A stretch of 64,000 nucleotides of DNA from Qipengyuania seohaensis (GCF_002795865.1 NZ_CP024920.1:744001-808000), one strand, 5' to 3'; counted from the stretch's first letter, positions 37,701 through 46,673 are shown. The notes: a model not told the origin generated them from the letters alone. Program-made: numbers and translations.

Positions 37701-38973
37701 GAGCGTTGCCGGTAGAGACGCGCTCGACACTGACCGACAAGGGGAGCGTCCAAGTACTGCCGTCGAAGCGAGCCGTTCCCTGCTGCGCAAGCCCGGCCAG
37801 CCGCGTGTCGCCCGAGACCAGCGCCCCGATACGCAGGTCATGCGCGATATCGAGGTCGCTGAAAGCGCCATCCAGCGTTGCCGTTGCGGTAGTATCTTCG
37901 AGCCGCAAACTTTCCCCGAAGAGTTCCGGATCGCGCAGCCGCACGGAGACATCGTAATCGTCCACCCTGTTCTCGGCGAGATCGATCAGGCCCTCTCCGT
38001 CGAGAAAGATGCCGCGGCCGGAAAGGATCGTACGTCCGTCGAACGCGCGATTATCGATGGTGACGCGTGAGCTCAGCGCGACATCGTCGCCAAGTGCGTT
38101 GGCCGGGAGACCCTCGAGAAAACCAGAGGGATCGACCTTGCCCAGAAGACCGAAAGTGCCCTTCCGGTTCGACAGTTTGAGCGCCGCCACTCGCTCGCCC
38201 TCGCTTTGGGCGTAAAGGTAACCATTCCAGGCCGACCAGGTGCCGTCCCCGCTAACCCGCGCCTCGTAGGGAGCCGACAGGCCAATGAGGGAAGCGATGA
38301 CCCCGTCCGCCGAGGCGGAGACATCTGCTTCGATGTCGAAATTATCGCCATCGGGTTCCGCATCGAGCAAGACCGCGAGGGTGTCATTCTCGCCCAGTCG
38401 AGCATCGCCGTCGACAAACAGCCGCCGATCCTCGACCTGCACTTCTGCCGTCAGGTCGACACGCTGCGCCTCGCCTCCGGCGATGCCGGGCGCCAACATG
38501 AGGTTGTCGATTTCAAGCTCGTCGATGGCGATGTCGAAGCCGGGGAGGATCGGACCCTCTTCTTCGCTCGGAAGAAATTCCGGCAAACGCGCCAAGGTCG
38601 CACGCCGCGCGACGAAGCTGTCGATGTCGAGCCGGTTGTTGAGCCAGCCTCGAGGGTTCCAGTCGATTTCCGCGCGCGGTATCGTCAGGAATACGCCTTG
38701 CGGATCCGACAGGCGCACATCGTGGAGAACCGCTTCGCCATAGATGTTGCCGTCGATCCTGCCGATGGCGATGTTGAGGCCGTTGGGAAAGGTTTGCCGC
38801 GCGATCCGGTCGGCGAGGAAGCGCTCCCCGATGGGAGTGTTCAAAATAACAAGAGCAGCAGCAACCAGGAGGACGAGGGCTCCAAGACCGCCAAGCAGCC
38901 ATTTCCCCGCGCGGCCCACGCGCGAGCGGGACTTGGTTGCCGTGGCGGGTGCCTGTGTTTCCACTTCGGCCAT
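34771..38973 (-). CDS. tamB: Translocation and assembly module inner-membrane protein TamB
   Basis: 1400 aa. One N-terminal membrane helix (about 28-46), then a very long repetitive beta-helical/AsmA-like region of the bridge-like lipid-transport family, ending in the conserved TamB (DUF490) domain (VRGDYTFAGTRFELTRGEIDF ... EEILARLLFGG). TamB spans the periplasm and works with TamA in outer-membrane protein insertion and phospholipid transfer. The terminal residues form a beta-strand ending in an aromatic Tyr (SRDY). The start overlaps the tamA stop by one base. Confidence 0.95.
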   Translation of the reverse strand: MAEVETQAPATATKSRSRVGRAGKWLLGGLGALVLLVAAALVILNTPIGERFLADRIARQTFPNGLNIAIGRIDGNIYGEAVLHDVRLSDPQGVFLTIPRAEIDWNPRGWLNNRLDIDSFVARRATLARLPEFLPSEEEGPILPGFDIAIDELEIDNLMLAPGIAGGEAQRVDLTAEVQVEDRRLFVDGDARLGENDTLAVLLDAEPDGDNFDIEADVSASADGVIASLIGLSAPYEARVSGDGTWSAWNGYLYAQSEGERVAALKLSNRKGTFGLLGKVDPSGFLEGLPANALGDDVALSSRVTIDNRAFDGRTILSGRGIFLDGEGLIDLAENRVDDYDVSVRLRDPELFGESLRLEDTTATATLDGAFSDLDIAHDLRIGALVSGDTRLAGLAQQGTARFDGSTWTLPLSVSVERVSTGNALVDPRLVNGALRGRLQLAGNRLTGDDLRIAFQGLAANLALRGDLAAGRYQLRGPVRANGLALDNVGRAGGTAMIDFDLLPGGWRLGADLDARISPVTNDTLANLAGSTIRVRGGIATGSAAALDFSTMRVNAEKLRMVLDGSVAGGTTQLAGSGTHTEYGDFTVQASIADDGPTAELVFARPFAGLEDVRVAIAPTEEGFAIDTRGGSVLGPFDGTLALFAPADGPTRIDVQRLTLSDTSVEGSLTLVDGGADGLLDLSGGGLSGTIGLAPRAGQQFVDLDVEARNASFGGDTPITVARADIDAEGLIGDGTTNFSGTANAQGLQYGNIFIARLAAQGEVENGVGSVDARITGQRGVRFALDLNARFRPERIAVAAQGEFAGRSINMPRRAVLTAQESGGWVLAPTQLSYGDGGAIASGRFGGGDLALDLKLSQMPLSLADVAISGLGLGGTISGTVEYNNSKGSLPTGLARVKVDNLSRSGLVLTSKPLDLALVARLQRDSFQARATLDNEDIRRGRVQALITNLPAQGNVTQRLRAGRLDGQLRFEGAAESLWRLAAIDAFDLTGPVSIAANATGSLAEPRVRGTVSSDDLRVRSPLSGTDIRDVTMRGSFAGSLLRLTSFAGSTANGGRVSGSGIVDLEGLGERVEGRFVEIRGPTLDLRAAASNAQLLDANGLSATITGPLRIVSNGLGGTIAGRVLVNRASWKLGTASDDLRLPRISTREVNLPADRRRTVAASRPWRYLIDAKADSRIDVDGMGLDSEWGADIILRGTTDDPRIGGSAQVVRGDYTFAGTRFELTRGEIDFDENVPVDPRLDIRAETEANGVNVIVTITGSATQPEVAFNSDPALPEEEILARLLFGGSITTLSATDALQLGAAVASLRGGGGMDPINQLRSAIGLDRLRIVGADAALGRGTGVALGKNIGRRFYVEIITDGRGYSATELEFRVTSWLSLLASVSTIGRESIVAEVSRDY

Positions 38974-41093
38974 CAGAACGCCTGACCAAGCGAGACATAG
39001 ACCGCAACCGGCGCATCGTCAGGTCCGGGATTGACCGGCGTGGCAACGTCCAGGCGCAACGGGCCGAAGCCGGTATGATAGCGAACACCGACACCGACGC
39101 CGACCTTGATTTCATCGAAATCGGGCGTGGTGCCCGTTCCCACCGAACCGGCGTCGATGAAGGGAACCACGGAAACTGCACCGTCAAGGAAGCCGGTCCT
39201 TACCCGCGCCTCTGCGGCCAGTTCGACCAGGCTTCGTCCGCCCGAAGGTTCATTGAACTCATTTCGTGGGCCGATCTCGCGGAATCCATAGCCGCGCACC
39301 GATCCGCCGCCGCCGGCGTAGAAACGCCGGGAGGGTGCAATCGCTTCAAGGGGGGCTCCAGGTATCGAGCCGAATGTGGCCCTTCCCGCAAGCACGACGC
39401 TGTCGCTTACCGACCGGTAATAGCTCGCGTCGAATTGACTACGCAGGTAGAAACTCTCTGTGCCGTTTGTTCGCGACGCTTCGGGCGACAACCGGCCGCC
39501 GAGCCGGAAACCCTGGGTCGGATCAAGCAGATCGTCCGTCGTGTCGAGCAGCACCGAACCCGGCAGTGCGAATACAAAGAAGGTCTGGCGCGGCCTCGCA
39601 ACCCCATCGACCTCCGGTGGGCGTTCCTGCGTCGCAAGCAGCTCGAATCCAGCCGACCAGCTGATCGGCTTCTGGAAGAGAAGCGTCGACTTGCGCTCGT
39701 AAGTACCGACCATCGCGACGGTACGTGCATCGAAGGCCGGGCTATCGATGGTGGTGGCATAGGCATCAAGCGTGAGGACACGGTCCCGTCCGCCGAAATT
39801 GTTCTTGCGGAATGTCACACCCGCCAGCTGCTCCTGCGTTCCCGCGATCCCGCGGACCCTGAGCGAGCCCTCGGGAGGAAACATGTTGCGGTGTTCCCAG
39901 CTTGCCTGGACGCGGAAACCCTCTTCGGAGCCGTAACCGATTGCGCCTGCGATCGTGCGCAGCTTGGCGCGCGTCATTTCCACGTCCATCGCGACGACGC
40001 CCGGCTCGTCACCGGTCGGCGCCCGTACTTCGCGAGGGGTCACCGAAACAGTCGAAACGAGGCCCGTCGCGGTGACGGCACGCCTCAGGTCCAGCGAAAG
40101 GCTGCGCTTGTAAGTGTCGCCCGGTTCGAAACGCGCGATCGAGGCAATGTGTCGGCCCGAAAGGAAGCCCGGATCGCTGCTGACGACTTCGCCGAAGACA
40201 TACTTGCCGCCTGGTTCGACCGGGAGGGTAAGGTCACCCTCTTCGCGATCATGATCGATCAGCAGCTCGGGCTCGTCGATCTCGGCGAACGCATAGCCAT
40301 TCTCGCCCAGCGCACGGTCGAGGTCGAACTGCTCCTGCAGGATCTTGTCGCTTTGCAGATAGTCGCCAGGCTGTATCTCGAAGGTGTCACGCAGCAAAGC
40401 GTAGTCGGGCGCGGCATCGAGATTGCCGAGGTCGATCGCGCCATAGCGAAAGCGGGCTCCGGGGATCACGTCGAAGCGAACCGCTGGCCGTTCGAGAGAT
40501 ACCTCGTCACCGGGAGCGACGGTCCCGATCGAACGGATGATCTCGCCGTCGTAATAGCCGTAGACGCGCAGCAGGTTTCCGAGCAATTCTTCATCTTCGC
40601 GGGCCCGTGCGGCGAGCTGGGCGACATTGGCATCGGAATCGCCCAGTTCCTCGATCGTCGAGAGCGCTTCGTAGCGCGCGACGAAATCGCCACGCTCCGA
40701 GAATGGGGGCTCGGCTTGCGGGAAACCGAGCACCAGATTGTCGGCAATTTTCTCGATCTCGGCGTCTTCGAATGCGATCACGGGAGTTCCCGTATCGAGA
40801 TCGGCGAACTCTATGTCTTCTTCGGGCTCGAGGGCTTCGAACCCGTCGATTTCCATCTCGTCGGGCCAGGCGATCTCGATTCCGATGGGGTCCGCGATCG
40901 GGGTGCTCGGGTCAGGTATGTCCTCGGAGGCATCCTCCTCAGGCGCATCCACGCCTTGCTGCGCCCAGGCTTCGGGGTCCTCCAGGGCACTGTCGGGGAT
41001 CAAGTCCTCGAGTCGCTCGGGCGCCTGCATATCCTGCGCAAGCACAGGATAACTGATCAAAGCCAGTGCAGCGGTGCAGGTTCTCAGGAACAG
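38973..41093 (-). CDS. tamA: Translocation and assembly module outer-membrane protein TamA (start uncertain)
   Basis: Omp85-family barrel protein. After a signal-like segment (FLRTCTAALALISYPVLAQD) comes an acidic Asp/Glu/Pro linker of about 100 residues, POTRA-type domains (about 170-350), and a C-terminal surface-antigen barrel with YAGGGGSVRGYGFREIGP (the conserved RGY motif) and a final aromatic (LGQAF). No ATG, GTG or TTG lies just before the signal peptide. I place the start at CTG 41093, which gives MFLRTCTAALALIS; the nearest canonical upstream start is GTG 41240, well inside bpt. A start inside the signal (TTG, GTG) would remove it. Operon with tamB. Confidence 0.88.
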   Translation of the reverse strand: MFLRTCTAALALISYPVLAQDMQAPERLEDLIPDSALEDPEAWAQQGVDAPEEDASEDIPDPSTPIADPIGIEIAWPDEMEIDGFEALEPEEDIEFADLDTGTPVIAFEDAEIEKIADNLVLGFPQAEPPFSERGDFVARYEALSTIEELGDSDANVAQLAARAREDEELLGNLLRVYGYYDGEIIRSIGTVAPGDEVSLERPAVRFDVIPGARFRYGAIDLGNLDAAPDYALLRDTFEIQPGDYLQSDKILQEQFDLDRALGENGYAFAEIDEPELLIDHDREEGDLTLPVEPGGKYVFGEVVSSDPGFLSGRHIASIARFEPGDTYKRSLSLDLRRAVTATGLVSTVSVTPREVRAPTGDEPGVVAMDVEMTRAKLRTIAGAIGYGSEEGFRVQASWEHRNMFPPEGSLRVRGIAGTQEQLAGVTFRKNNFGGRDRVLTLDAYATTIDSPAFDARTVAMVGTYERKSTLLFQKPISWSAGFELLATQERPPEVDGVARPRQTFFVFALPGSVLLDTTDDLLDPTQGFRLGGRLSPEASRTNGTESFYLRSQFDASYYRSVSDSVVLAGRATFGSIPGAPLEAIAPSRRFYAGGGGSVRGYGFREIGPRNEFNEPSGGRSLVELAAEARVRTGFLDGAVSVVPFIDAGSVGTGTTPDFDEIKVGVGVGVRYHTGFGPLRLDVATPVNPGPDDAPVAVYVSLGQAF

Positions 41094-41103
41094 GTTGGCG
41101 CTT

Positions 41104-41946
41104 TTATTCTGCGAGCTTGTATTCGCGCTGACTTCCGTCCTTGGAGGGAAGAGGCTCCAATCCGCGCTGTTCGCGCGGCTTGGTCGCAGCGGCGATGAGC
41201 CGCTTCTGTTCGAATTCGGGCATGCGTTCCCATCCGCCACGGGTGAGCTTTTCGAGCGGCCGGTAACGAACCTTGTATTGCATCCGACCCGAGCCTTCGA
41301 CCCAATAGCCGAGATAGACATAGGGAAGGCCGTGCGCGCCCGCGCGGCGGATGTGATCCAGGATGATGAAATTCCCAAGTCCGGCGCGATCCTCGATCTC
41401 AGGGTCATAGAAGCTGTAGATCATCGACAGCCCGTCACCCTGAATGTCCGTTAGGCAGGCCCCGACCAGACGACCTGGCTGCGACCCAACTCCCGGCTCC
41501 CTATATTCAACCACATAGCTGGATACGGGCGTATGTTCCACCATATCTGCAAAGTCGGATTCGTCCATCTCTGCCATGCCCCCGCCCGGGTGGCGATGGG
41601 CAAGATATTTGCGCAGCAATTCGTACTGTTCGTCGGTCGCCCAGGGCCGGCATTCGCTGACCACCAGGTCATCGTTCGCTTTGAGAGTACGCTTCTGGCT
41701 GGAAGACGCCTTGAATTCGTTCGCGACGACACGGACCGATACGCAGGCCTGGCAATCGAGGCACGATGGGCGATAGGCGACGGTCTGGCTCCGCCGGAAA
41801 CCGATGCGGCCGAGCGCTTCGTTCAATTCGTCGGCGCTTTCGCCGCGCAACTCGGTGAAGACCTTGCGTTCGCTCTTGCCCGGCAAATAGGGGCACGGCG
41901 CAGGGCTCGTCACGAAGAAGCGGGGGAAGCGGATCGGGGCCGTCAC
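41104..41946 (-). CDS. bpt: Aspartate/glutamate leucyltransferase Bpt
   Basis: N-end rule aminoacyl-tRNA--protein transferase, adding Leu to N-terminal Asp/Glu and so marking proteins for ClpS/ClpAP; 280 aa. N-terminal [20 protein letters not shown], the cysteine cluster [15 protein letters not shown] and C-terminal [20 protein letters not shown] are the family marks (known historically as arginyltransferase, ATE). GTG start. A CtrA-like palindrome lies about 80 bp upstream. The stop is 10 bases before the proposed tamA start. Confidence 0.95.
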   Translation of the reverse strand: MTAPIRFPRFFVTSPAPCPYLPGKSERKVFTELRGESADELNEALGRIGFRRSQTVAYRPSCLDCQACVSVRVVANEFKASSSQKRTLKANDDLVVSECRPWATDEQYELLRKYLAHRHPGGGMAEMDESDFADMVEHTPVSSYVVEYREPGVGSQPGRLVGACLTDIQGDGLSMIYSFYDPEIEDRAGLGNFIILDHIRRAGAHGLPYVYLGYWVEGSGRMQYKVRYRPLEKLTRGGWERMPEFEQKRLIAAATKPREQRGLEPLPSKDGSQREYKLAE

Positions 41947-42019
41947 GAGTGAAAGGCATCCTTCGAATTGCGTGCGATTATTTATGTTTAACGCATTCTT
42001 TATGCAGGATCGGAGGCCC

Positions 42020-42038
42020 GGTTAAAAGTGCCTTAACC
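42020..42038 (-). promoter_or_regulatory. Palindromic CtrA-like box upstream of bpt
   Basis: GGTTAA (42020-42025), 7 bases, TTAACC (42033-42038): exact TTAA-N7-TTAA(C) CtrA consensus and also a perfect palindrome, so it reads the same on both strands. It lies in the 149-bp gap between ilvA (stop 42096) and bpt (start 41946). CtrA controls cell-cycle and motility genes in alphaproteobacteria. Control of bpt, or of bpt-tamA-tamB, is inferred. Confidence 0.55.
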
Positions 42039-42054
42039 ATGAAAAAGGAATCGC

Positions 42055-42081
42055 CGGCGGAAAAGCGTTGGGATTCCGCCG
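42055..42081 (-). terminator. Possible terminator after ilvA
   Basis: An 8-bp stem (42055-42062 with 42074-42081) with an 11-base loop lies just after the ilvA stop on its strand. The nearest T-run (TTTTT) comes about 10 bases further on, so termination would be weak or Rho-assisted. Confidence 0.35.
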
Positions 42082-42095
42082 CTTGCGAGCCGAAT

Positions 42096-43349
42096 CTATT
42101 CCAGCTCTGCCATTTCGACTGAATAGCCCTTGGCCTCCAGGGTCTTGATCAGGCCGTCGATCTGGCTCTGATCGCGCGCTTCGCACTCGATTTCTGTCAC
42201 GAGTCCCTTGGCCGGGAGAGTCGTGAAAATCCGCTGGTGGTAGATCTCGATGATATTGACGTTGTGGTCGTTGAACTCGCGCATCACCTTGTAAAGCGCG
42301 CCTGGCCGGTCCTGCAGCGTCACGCGCAGGCGCGCCAGACGGCCGCTTCGCGCAAGATCGCGGATCAGGACGTTGGCAAGCAGGCGGGTGTCGATATTCC
42401 CGCCGCACAGGACGAGGCCGACTTTCTTGCCCGCGAATTTCTCGGGGTTTGAGAGAACCGCAGCGAGGCCTGCAGCGCCTGCACCTTCGACGACGGTCTT
42501 CTCGATCTGGAGAAGGAGGGACACGGACCGCTCCAGCTTGGGCTCGCCGACCAGCAAGACCTCGTCCACGAGTTCCGCAATGATCTGACGGGTGAAGTCG
42601 CCGGGCTTCTTCACGGCAATGCCTTCCGCCAGCGTATCGCCGCCGCATGGTAGCTCTTCGCCGGTCACCGCCGAATACATCGAGGGGTATAGCTGCGCCT
42701 GGACGCCGATCATCTCGATCTCCGGGCGCAGCGCCTTTGCAACGGTCGCCATGCCGCTCATCAGGCCGCCACCGCCGATCGGCACGACGAGGCAATCGAA
42801 ATCGTCTTTCGCCGCCAGCATCTCGAGCGCGACGGTGCCCTGACCTGCAGCCACCTTGGGATCGTCGAACGGATGGACGAAGGTGAGGCCCCGCTCCTTC
42901 TCCAATTCAAGCGCATGGTCATAGGCTTCGTCGAAAGTCTCGCCGAACAGGACCACATTCCCGCCGACGCTTTCCGTTTGCATGACCTTAACGCTCGGCG
43001 TGGTCGACGGCATGACGATCGTCACGGGCACACCAAGGCGCCTGCCATGGTAGGAAAGTCCTTGCGAATGATTGCCTGCCGATGCCGCGATGACCCCGCG
43101 GCTGCGCTGTTCTTCAGTCAGATGAAGCAAGGCATTGAGCGCACCGCGTTCCTTGTACGCGGCGGTGAACTGATGGTTTTCGAACTTGAGCCAGATATCC
43201 GCGCCGGTAATTTCGGACAGGGTGATGGAATGCATCAGCTCGGTCCGTACGACCGCGCCTTCGATGCGCTTTGCGGCTGCACGCACATCGTCGAGTGTCA
43301 GGAGATCGGTTGCCTTGTCTCCGGCGGGCATGGGATTTGCCTGGGTCAT
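42096..43349 (-). CDS. ilvA: Threonine ammonia-lyase with C-terminal ACT domain
   Basis: PLP enzyme converting threonine to 2-oxobutyrate, the first isoleucine step; 417 aa. PLP lysine K66 in AAYKERGALN, glycine loop PIGGGGLMSGMA, and one ACT domain from about residue 340 (RLRVTLQDRPGALYKVMREF), the allosteric module of the shorter threonine dehydratases. Whether its role is biosynthetic or catabolic cannot be told from sequence alone. Divergent from the amidohydrolase gene (109-bp gap). Confidence 0.93.
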   Translation of the reverse strand: MTQANPMPAGDKATDLLTLDDVRAAAKRIEGAVVRTELMHSITLSEITGADIWLKFENHQFTAAYKERGALNALLHLTEEQRSRGVIAASAGNHSQGLSYHGRRLGVPVTIVMPSTTPSVKVMQTESVGGNVVLFGETFDEAYDHALELEKERGLTFVHPFDDPKVAAGQGTVALEMLAAKDDFDCLVVPIGGGGLMSGMATVAKALRPEIEMIGVQAQLYPSMYSAVTGEELPCGGDTLAEGIAVKKPGDFTRQIIAELVDEVLLVGEPKLERSVSLLLQIEKTVVEGAGAAGLAAVLSNPEKFAGKKVGLVLCGGNIDTRLLANVLIRDLARSGRLARLRVTLQDRPGALYKVMREFNDHNVNIIEIYHQRIFTTLPAKGLVTEIECEARDQSQIDGLIKTLEAKGYSVEMAELE

Positions 43350-43458
43350 GATGCTGACCTACGTGCCGCGAAGGCGGGCTGCAATCGGCGAAAGGGTTTG
43401 CCCCCGCCAAGCTTTGCCTTATCGACGGGTCGGAAAATTACCGGATTGGGATTGCCTG

Positions 43459-45108
43459 ATGAAAACCAAATACCTCGCCGCATTGCTCGCATCGACTATT
43501 GCCGTGCCCGCACAGGCAGACGTCCTGGTCGACAACGTCTCCGGCATCACGATTGATGCCGAAGGCAAGGTGAAGCGCTTCGAGGCACTGGTGATCGACG
43601 ACGATGGCCGTATCGCCCAGCTGATCGAGCGAGGCGAAGACCGGCCTCGGACTGACTATCGCGAAGACGGAGAGGGCCGCGTCATGCTGCCCGGCATGAT
43701 CGATGCCCATGCTCACGTGATGGGCGTCGGCTTTGGTGCACTGACGCTGGATCTGTCGGACACCACTTCGCTGGAAGAGGCGCTGCACAAGATCCGTACT
43801 TTTGCAGCGGAAAACGAAGCACGCCCGTGGATCCTCGGGCGCGGCTGGAATCAGGAGAAATGGGGCCTCGGCCGCTTCCCGACCGCTTCCGAACTCGACA
43901 GCGCGGTTGCCGACCGTCCCGTCTATCTCGAGCGGGTTGACGGCCATGCCGGCTGGGCCAACACGCTTGCGATGAAAGCCGCCGGCATCACAGCTGCGAG
44001 CAAATCGCCCAGCGGGGGGAAGATCGAACTGCTTTCCGACAAGAAGACGCCTTCCGGCGTTTTCATCGATCTCGCAATGGACCTTGTGAACAAGGCGGTC
44101 CCCGCGCCGCGCGCGGTGGAACGCGATCTCGCGCTGGCAGAGGCGCAAAAGGTCTTCCATCGCTACGGCATCACTTCGGTTGCCGACATGGGTACCACCA
44201 TCGAAGACTGGCAATCGTTCCGCCGCGCGGGCGACACAGGATCTCTCAATCTGCGGATCATGTCCTATGCCTTCGGTCCGGAGCAAATGGTTCTGATCGG
44301 CGGGTCCGGACCCTCGCCGTGGCTCTATGACGACAAGCTTCGCCTCAACGGTGTGAAGCTCTATCTCGACGGTGCATTGGGAAGCCGCGGCGCCTGGCTC
44401 AAGCGCCCTTACGCCGACGATCCGGGCAATTACGGCCTTCCTCTCCAGACCCCTGCCCAGCTGCGCAACAACCTTGTCCGCGCTGCGCAAGGTGGCTTCC
44501 AGCCTGCCGTCCATGCCATCGGCACGGCCGCCAACGCCGAACTTCTGAACGCGATCGACGAGATTGCGGAAAGCTTCGACGGCGACCGGCGCTGGCGGGT
44601 CGAGCATGCCCAGATCGTCGATCCGGCAGACCTGCCCAAGCTTGCCGATAATGGCATCATCGCCTCGATGCAGCCGCTTCACCAGACTTCCGACCGCCTG
44701 ATGGCGGAAGCGCGTCTCGGCATGGATCGGCTGGACGGCGCCTACGCCTGGAACACTATCCTCGATCTGGGTGGCACCCTCGCGTTCGGGTCAGACGCAC
44801 CGGTCGAACCGGCCGACGCTTTTGCCGGTTATGCTGTCGCCATCACCCGCATGGACGCTAATGGGGAGCCCTTCGGCGGCTGGCTGCCGAGCGAACGCGT
44901 GAACCGCGAACAGGCGCTGGCAGGCTTTACCTCGAAGGCAGCTTACGCGGGCTTTGCAGAAGGGCGGTTCGGCCGCCTGTTGCCGGGCGAACGCGCCGAC
45001 TTCATCCTGGTCGACAACGACCCGCTGCTGGCAACGCCTGAGGAAATCCGCGCGACCAAGGTGTTCGAAACCTGGGTCAATGGCCGCAAGGTCTACGAAG
45101 CCGATTGA
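43459..45108 (+). CDS. Secreted amidohydrolase family 3 (YtcJ-like) protein
   Basis: 549 aa with a signal peptide (MKTKYLAALLASTIAVPAQA). Metal-dependent hydrolase of the amidohydrolase superfamily: PGMIDAHAHVMGVG, VERVDGHAGWANTLAM-type segment, VHAIGTAANAELLNA with a metal His, HAQIVDPADLPKLA and FGSDAPVEPADAF with the catalytic Asp. Exported YtcJ-like enzymes have unclear substrates. Its end overlaps the convergent tatC by 16 bases. Confidence 0.92.
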   Translation: MKTKYLAALLASTIAVPAQADVLVDNVSGITIDAEGKVKRFEALVIDDDGRIAQLIERGEDRPRTDYREDGEGRVMLPGMIDAHAHVMGVGFGALTLDLSDTTSLEEALHKIRTFAAENEARPWILGRGWNQEKWGLGRFPTASELDSAVADRPVYLERVDGHAGWANTLAMKAAGITAASKSPSGGKIELLSDKKTPSGVFIDLAMDLVNKAVPAPRAVERDLALAEAQKVFHRYGITSVADMGTTIEDWQSFRRAGDTGSLNLRIMSYAFGPEQMVLIGGSGPSPWLYDDKLRLNGVKLYLDGALGSRGAWLKRPYADDPGNYGLPLQTPAQLRNNLVRAAQGGFQPAVHAIGTAANAELLNAIDEIAESFDGDRRWRVEHAQIVDPADLPKLADNGIIASMQPLHQTSDRLMAEARLGMDRLDGAYAWNTILDLGGTLAFGSDAPVEPADAFAGYAVAITRMDANGEPFGGWLPSERVNREQALAGFTSKAAYAGFAEGRFGRLLPGERADFILVDNDPLLATPEEIRATKVFETWVNGRKVYEAD

Positions 45109-45899
45109 TCGGCGGAAGCCTCGGCTTCTTCCGGCTTATCCTTAGCTGCGCGGCTGTCGAACAGGCGCATGAGCAAGAGCGAGCCTTCGTAAAGCAGGAT
45201 CAGCGGTATCGCGAGGAGTAGCTGCGAGCCGGGGTCGGGCGGCGTGATGATCGCCGCCAGCGCCACGACCAGCACGATGACATACCGGCGCGCGCCGACC
45301 AGTTGTGCGCGCGTGACGATCCCTGCGCGGTGCAGGAGCAGGAGCAACACGGGCAAAAGGAAGCTCATCCCGAATGCAAGGATGAACTGCATGACGAGGC
45401 CAAGATATTCGTTCGCCGCCGGCAGCGCGTTAATGGCAAGGCCGCCAGCCTCGCCTTCGAAGCCGAGGAACCACTCGAACGCGGTCGGCATGACGACGTA
45501 ATAGGCTAGGGCCGCGCCGCTGAGGAACAGGAACGGGGTCGCCAACAGGAACGGCAGGAATGCCTTCTTCTCGCGCGCGTAGAGGCCGGGGGCGACGAAA
45601 GCCCACAGCTGGTTCGCGATGTAGGGGAAGGCTATGCAGAACCCGGCAAAGAGGGCGACCTTCAGTTCCACGAAGAACACTTCGTAAAGCTTGGTGAAGA
45701 TCAGCTGCCCCTGCCCTTCCGGGAACGCCGATTTGAGCGGCTGGACCAGGAAGCCGAGGATCTGGTCTGCGAAAAACAGGCAGATACCGAAAGCCACCAC
45801 CAGCGCCGCGACACAGCGCACGAGCCGCGAGCGCAGCTCGACAAGATGATCCAGCAAAGGCGCCTGGCTTTCGTCGATGTCCTTCATGTCGAATGCCAT
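45093..45899 (-). CDS. tatC: Twin-arginine translocase subunit TatC
   Basis: 268 aa, six membrane helices; recognises twin-arginine signal peptides with TatB. N-terminal SQAPLLDHLVELRSRL and the conserved loop segment LWAFVAPGLYAREKKAFLPF are visible. ATG at 45899, 2 bases after the tatB stop, is chosen; an ATG at 45911 inside tatB is possible. Proline and glutamate-rich cytoplasmic tail. Confidence 0.96.
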   Translation of the reverse strand: MAFDMKDIDESQAPLLDHLVELRSRLVRCVAALVVAFGICLFFADQILGFLVQPLKSAFPEGQGQLIFTKLYEVFFVELKVALFAGFCIAFPYIANQLWAFVAPGLYAREKKAFLPFLLATPFLFLSGAALAYYVVMPTAFEWFLGFEGEAGGLAINALPAANEYLGLVMQFILAFGMSFLLPVLLLLLHRAGIVTRAQLVGARRYVIVLVVALAAIITPPDPGSQLLLAIPLILLYEGSLLLMRLFDSRAAKDKPEEAEASADQSAS

Positions 45900-45900
45900 T

Positions 45901-46359
45901 TCAATCGGCATCCCTTACCGGCGGAGGGGCCGGCGGATCTCCGAGCGGAAGTCCCGGTTCGCTATCATCGGAGCCGCCGTGTTCGGGCGCTTTCCTCGGG
46001 GCGGCTCGCTTGATCGCAGCTTCTGCTGCGGCGTCCGCGTCCGGAGCCTCTTCGGCTCCTGCCAGCGGTTGCATTTCGGCACCGGGATGGATTTCAGGGC
46101 CGCCGCCTGCCGCTTCGGAGCCGGTCGGGTATTTCGCCATGATTTCGGCGTTACGGTCGGCCCACTTCTTTTCCATGTCCTCGATCTCGGCCTGGCGGAC
46201 CATCTCGTCGATCCCGGAGCGGAAATGCGCGGACATGCGGCGCAGCTTGCCGATCCAGCGTCCGGCCGTGCGCATCGCGCGCGGCATTTCCTTCGGGCCA
46301 ATGACGATGATCGCCACCACGACGATCAACAGCAGTTCGGCGGCGCCGATATCGAACAT
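45901..46359 (-). CDS. tatB: Twin-arginine translocase subunit TatB
   Basis: 152 aa. N-terminal membrane helix FDIGAAELLLIVVVAIIVIG ending in the GP hinge, then an amphipathic helix (KEMPRAMRTAGRWIGKLRR) and a long acidic, Pro/Ala-rich tail. The start ...FDIGAAELLL and the GPK(E)MP motif separate TatB from TatA. Located between tatA and tatC. Confidence 0.95.
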   Translation of the reverse strand: MFDIGAAELLLIVVVAIIVIGPKEMPRAMRTAGRWIGKLRRMSAHFRSGIDEMVRQAEIEDMEKKWADRNAEIMAKYPTGSEAAGGGPEIHPGAEMQPLAGAEEAPDADAAAEAAIKRAAPRKAPEHGGSDDSEPGLPLGDPPAPPPVRDAD

Positions 46360-46383
46360 GCGCGTGTGCGCCTTCTCGTGAGG

Positions 46384-46614
46384 TTACTTGGTGTCGGAGG
46401 GCGTGTTGACCTGGTCCTTGGTCAGGCCTTCGTCGGCGGGCTTCGCCTCGTGCTCGATCCGCTTGGAAGGAGCCGCATCCTCTTCATTCATGCCCTGCTT
46501 GAAGCTTTTGATGCCTTTGCCGAAATCGCCCATCATCTCCGAAATCCGGCCGCGTCCGAAGAGCACGAGGATGACGATAGCGATGATGATAAGCTGCCAG
46601 GGGCCGAGCGACAT
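46384..46614 (-). CDS. tatA: Twin-arginine translocase subunit TatA
   Basis: 76 aa pore-forming subunit. MSLGPWQLIIIAIVILVLF is the membrane helix, followed by the FGRGRISEMMGDFGKGIKSF amphipathic helix and a charged tail. ATG at 46614 preceded by AAAGG; a longer in-frame reading starting 21 codons upstream would add a non-family extension and meet scpB. Confidence 0.95.
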   Translation of the reverse strand: MSLGPWQLIIIAIVILVLFGRGRISEMMGDFGKGIKSFKQGMNEEDAAPSKRIEHEAKPADEGLTKDQVNTPSDTK

Positions 46615-46673
46615 GAGAGTACCTTTTCGATAGTGTTGATGCAGATATAGTCGCTCTACAGGCGATACGCCAG

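Noticed and set aside
38937..41198. 753-codon plus-strand frame opposite tamA
   Set aside because: Spans the exact opposite strand of a good Omp85 gene, with unnatural composition; rejected as a shadow.
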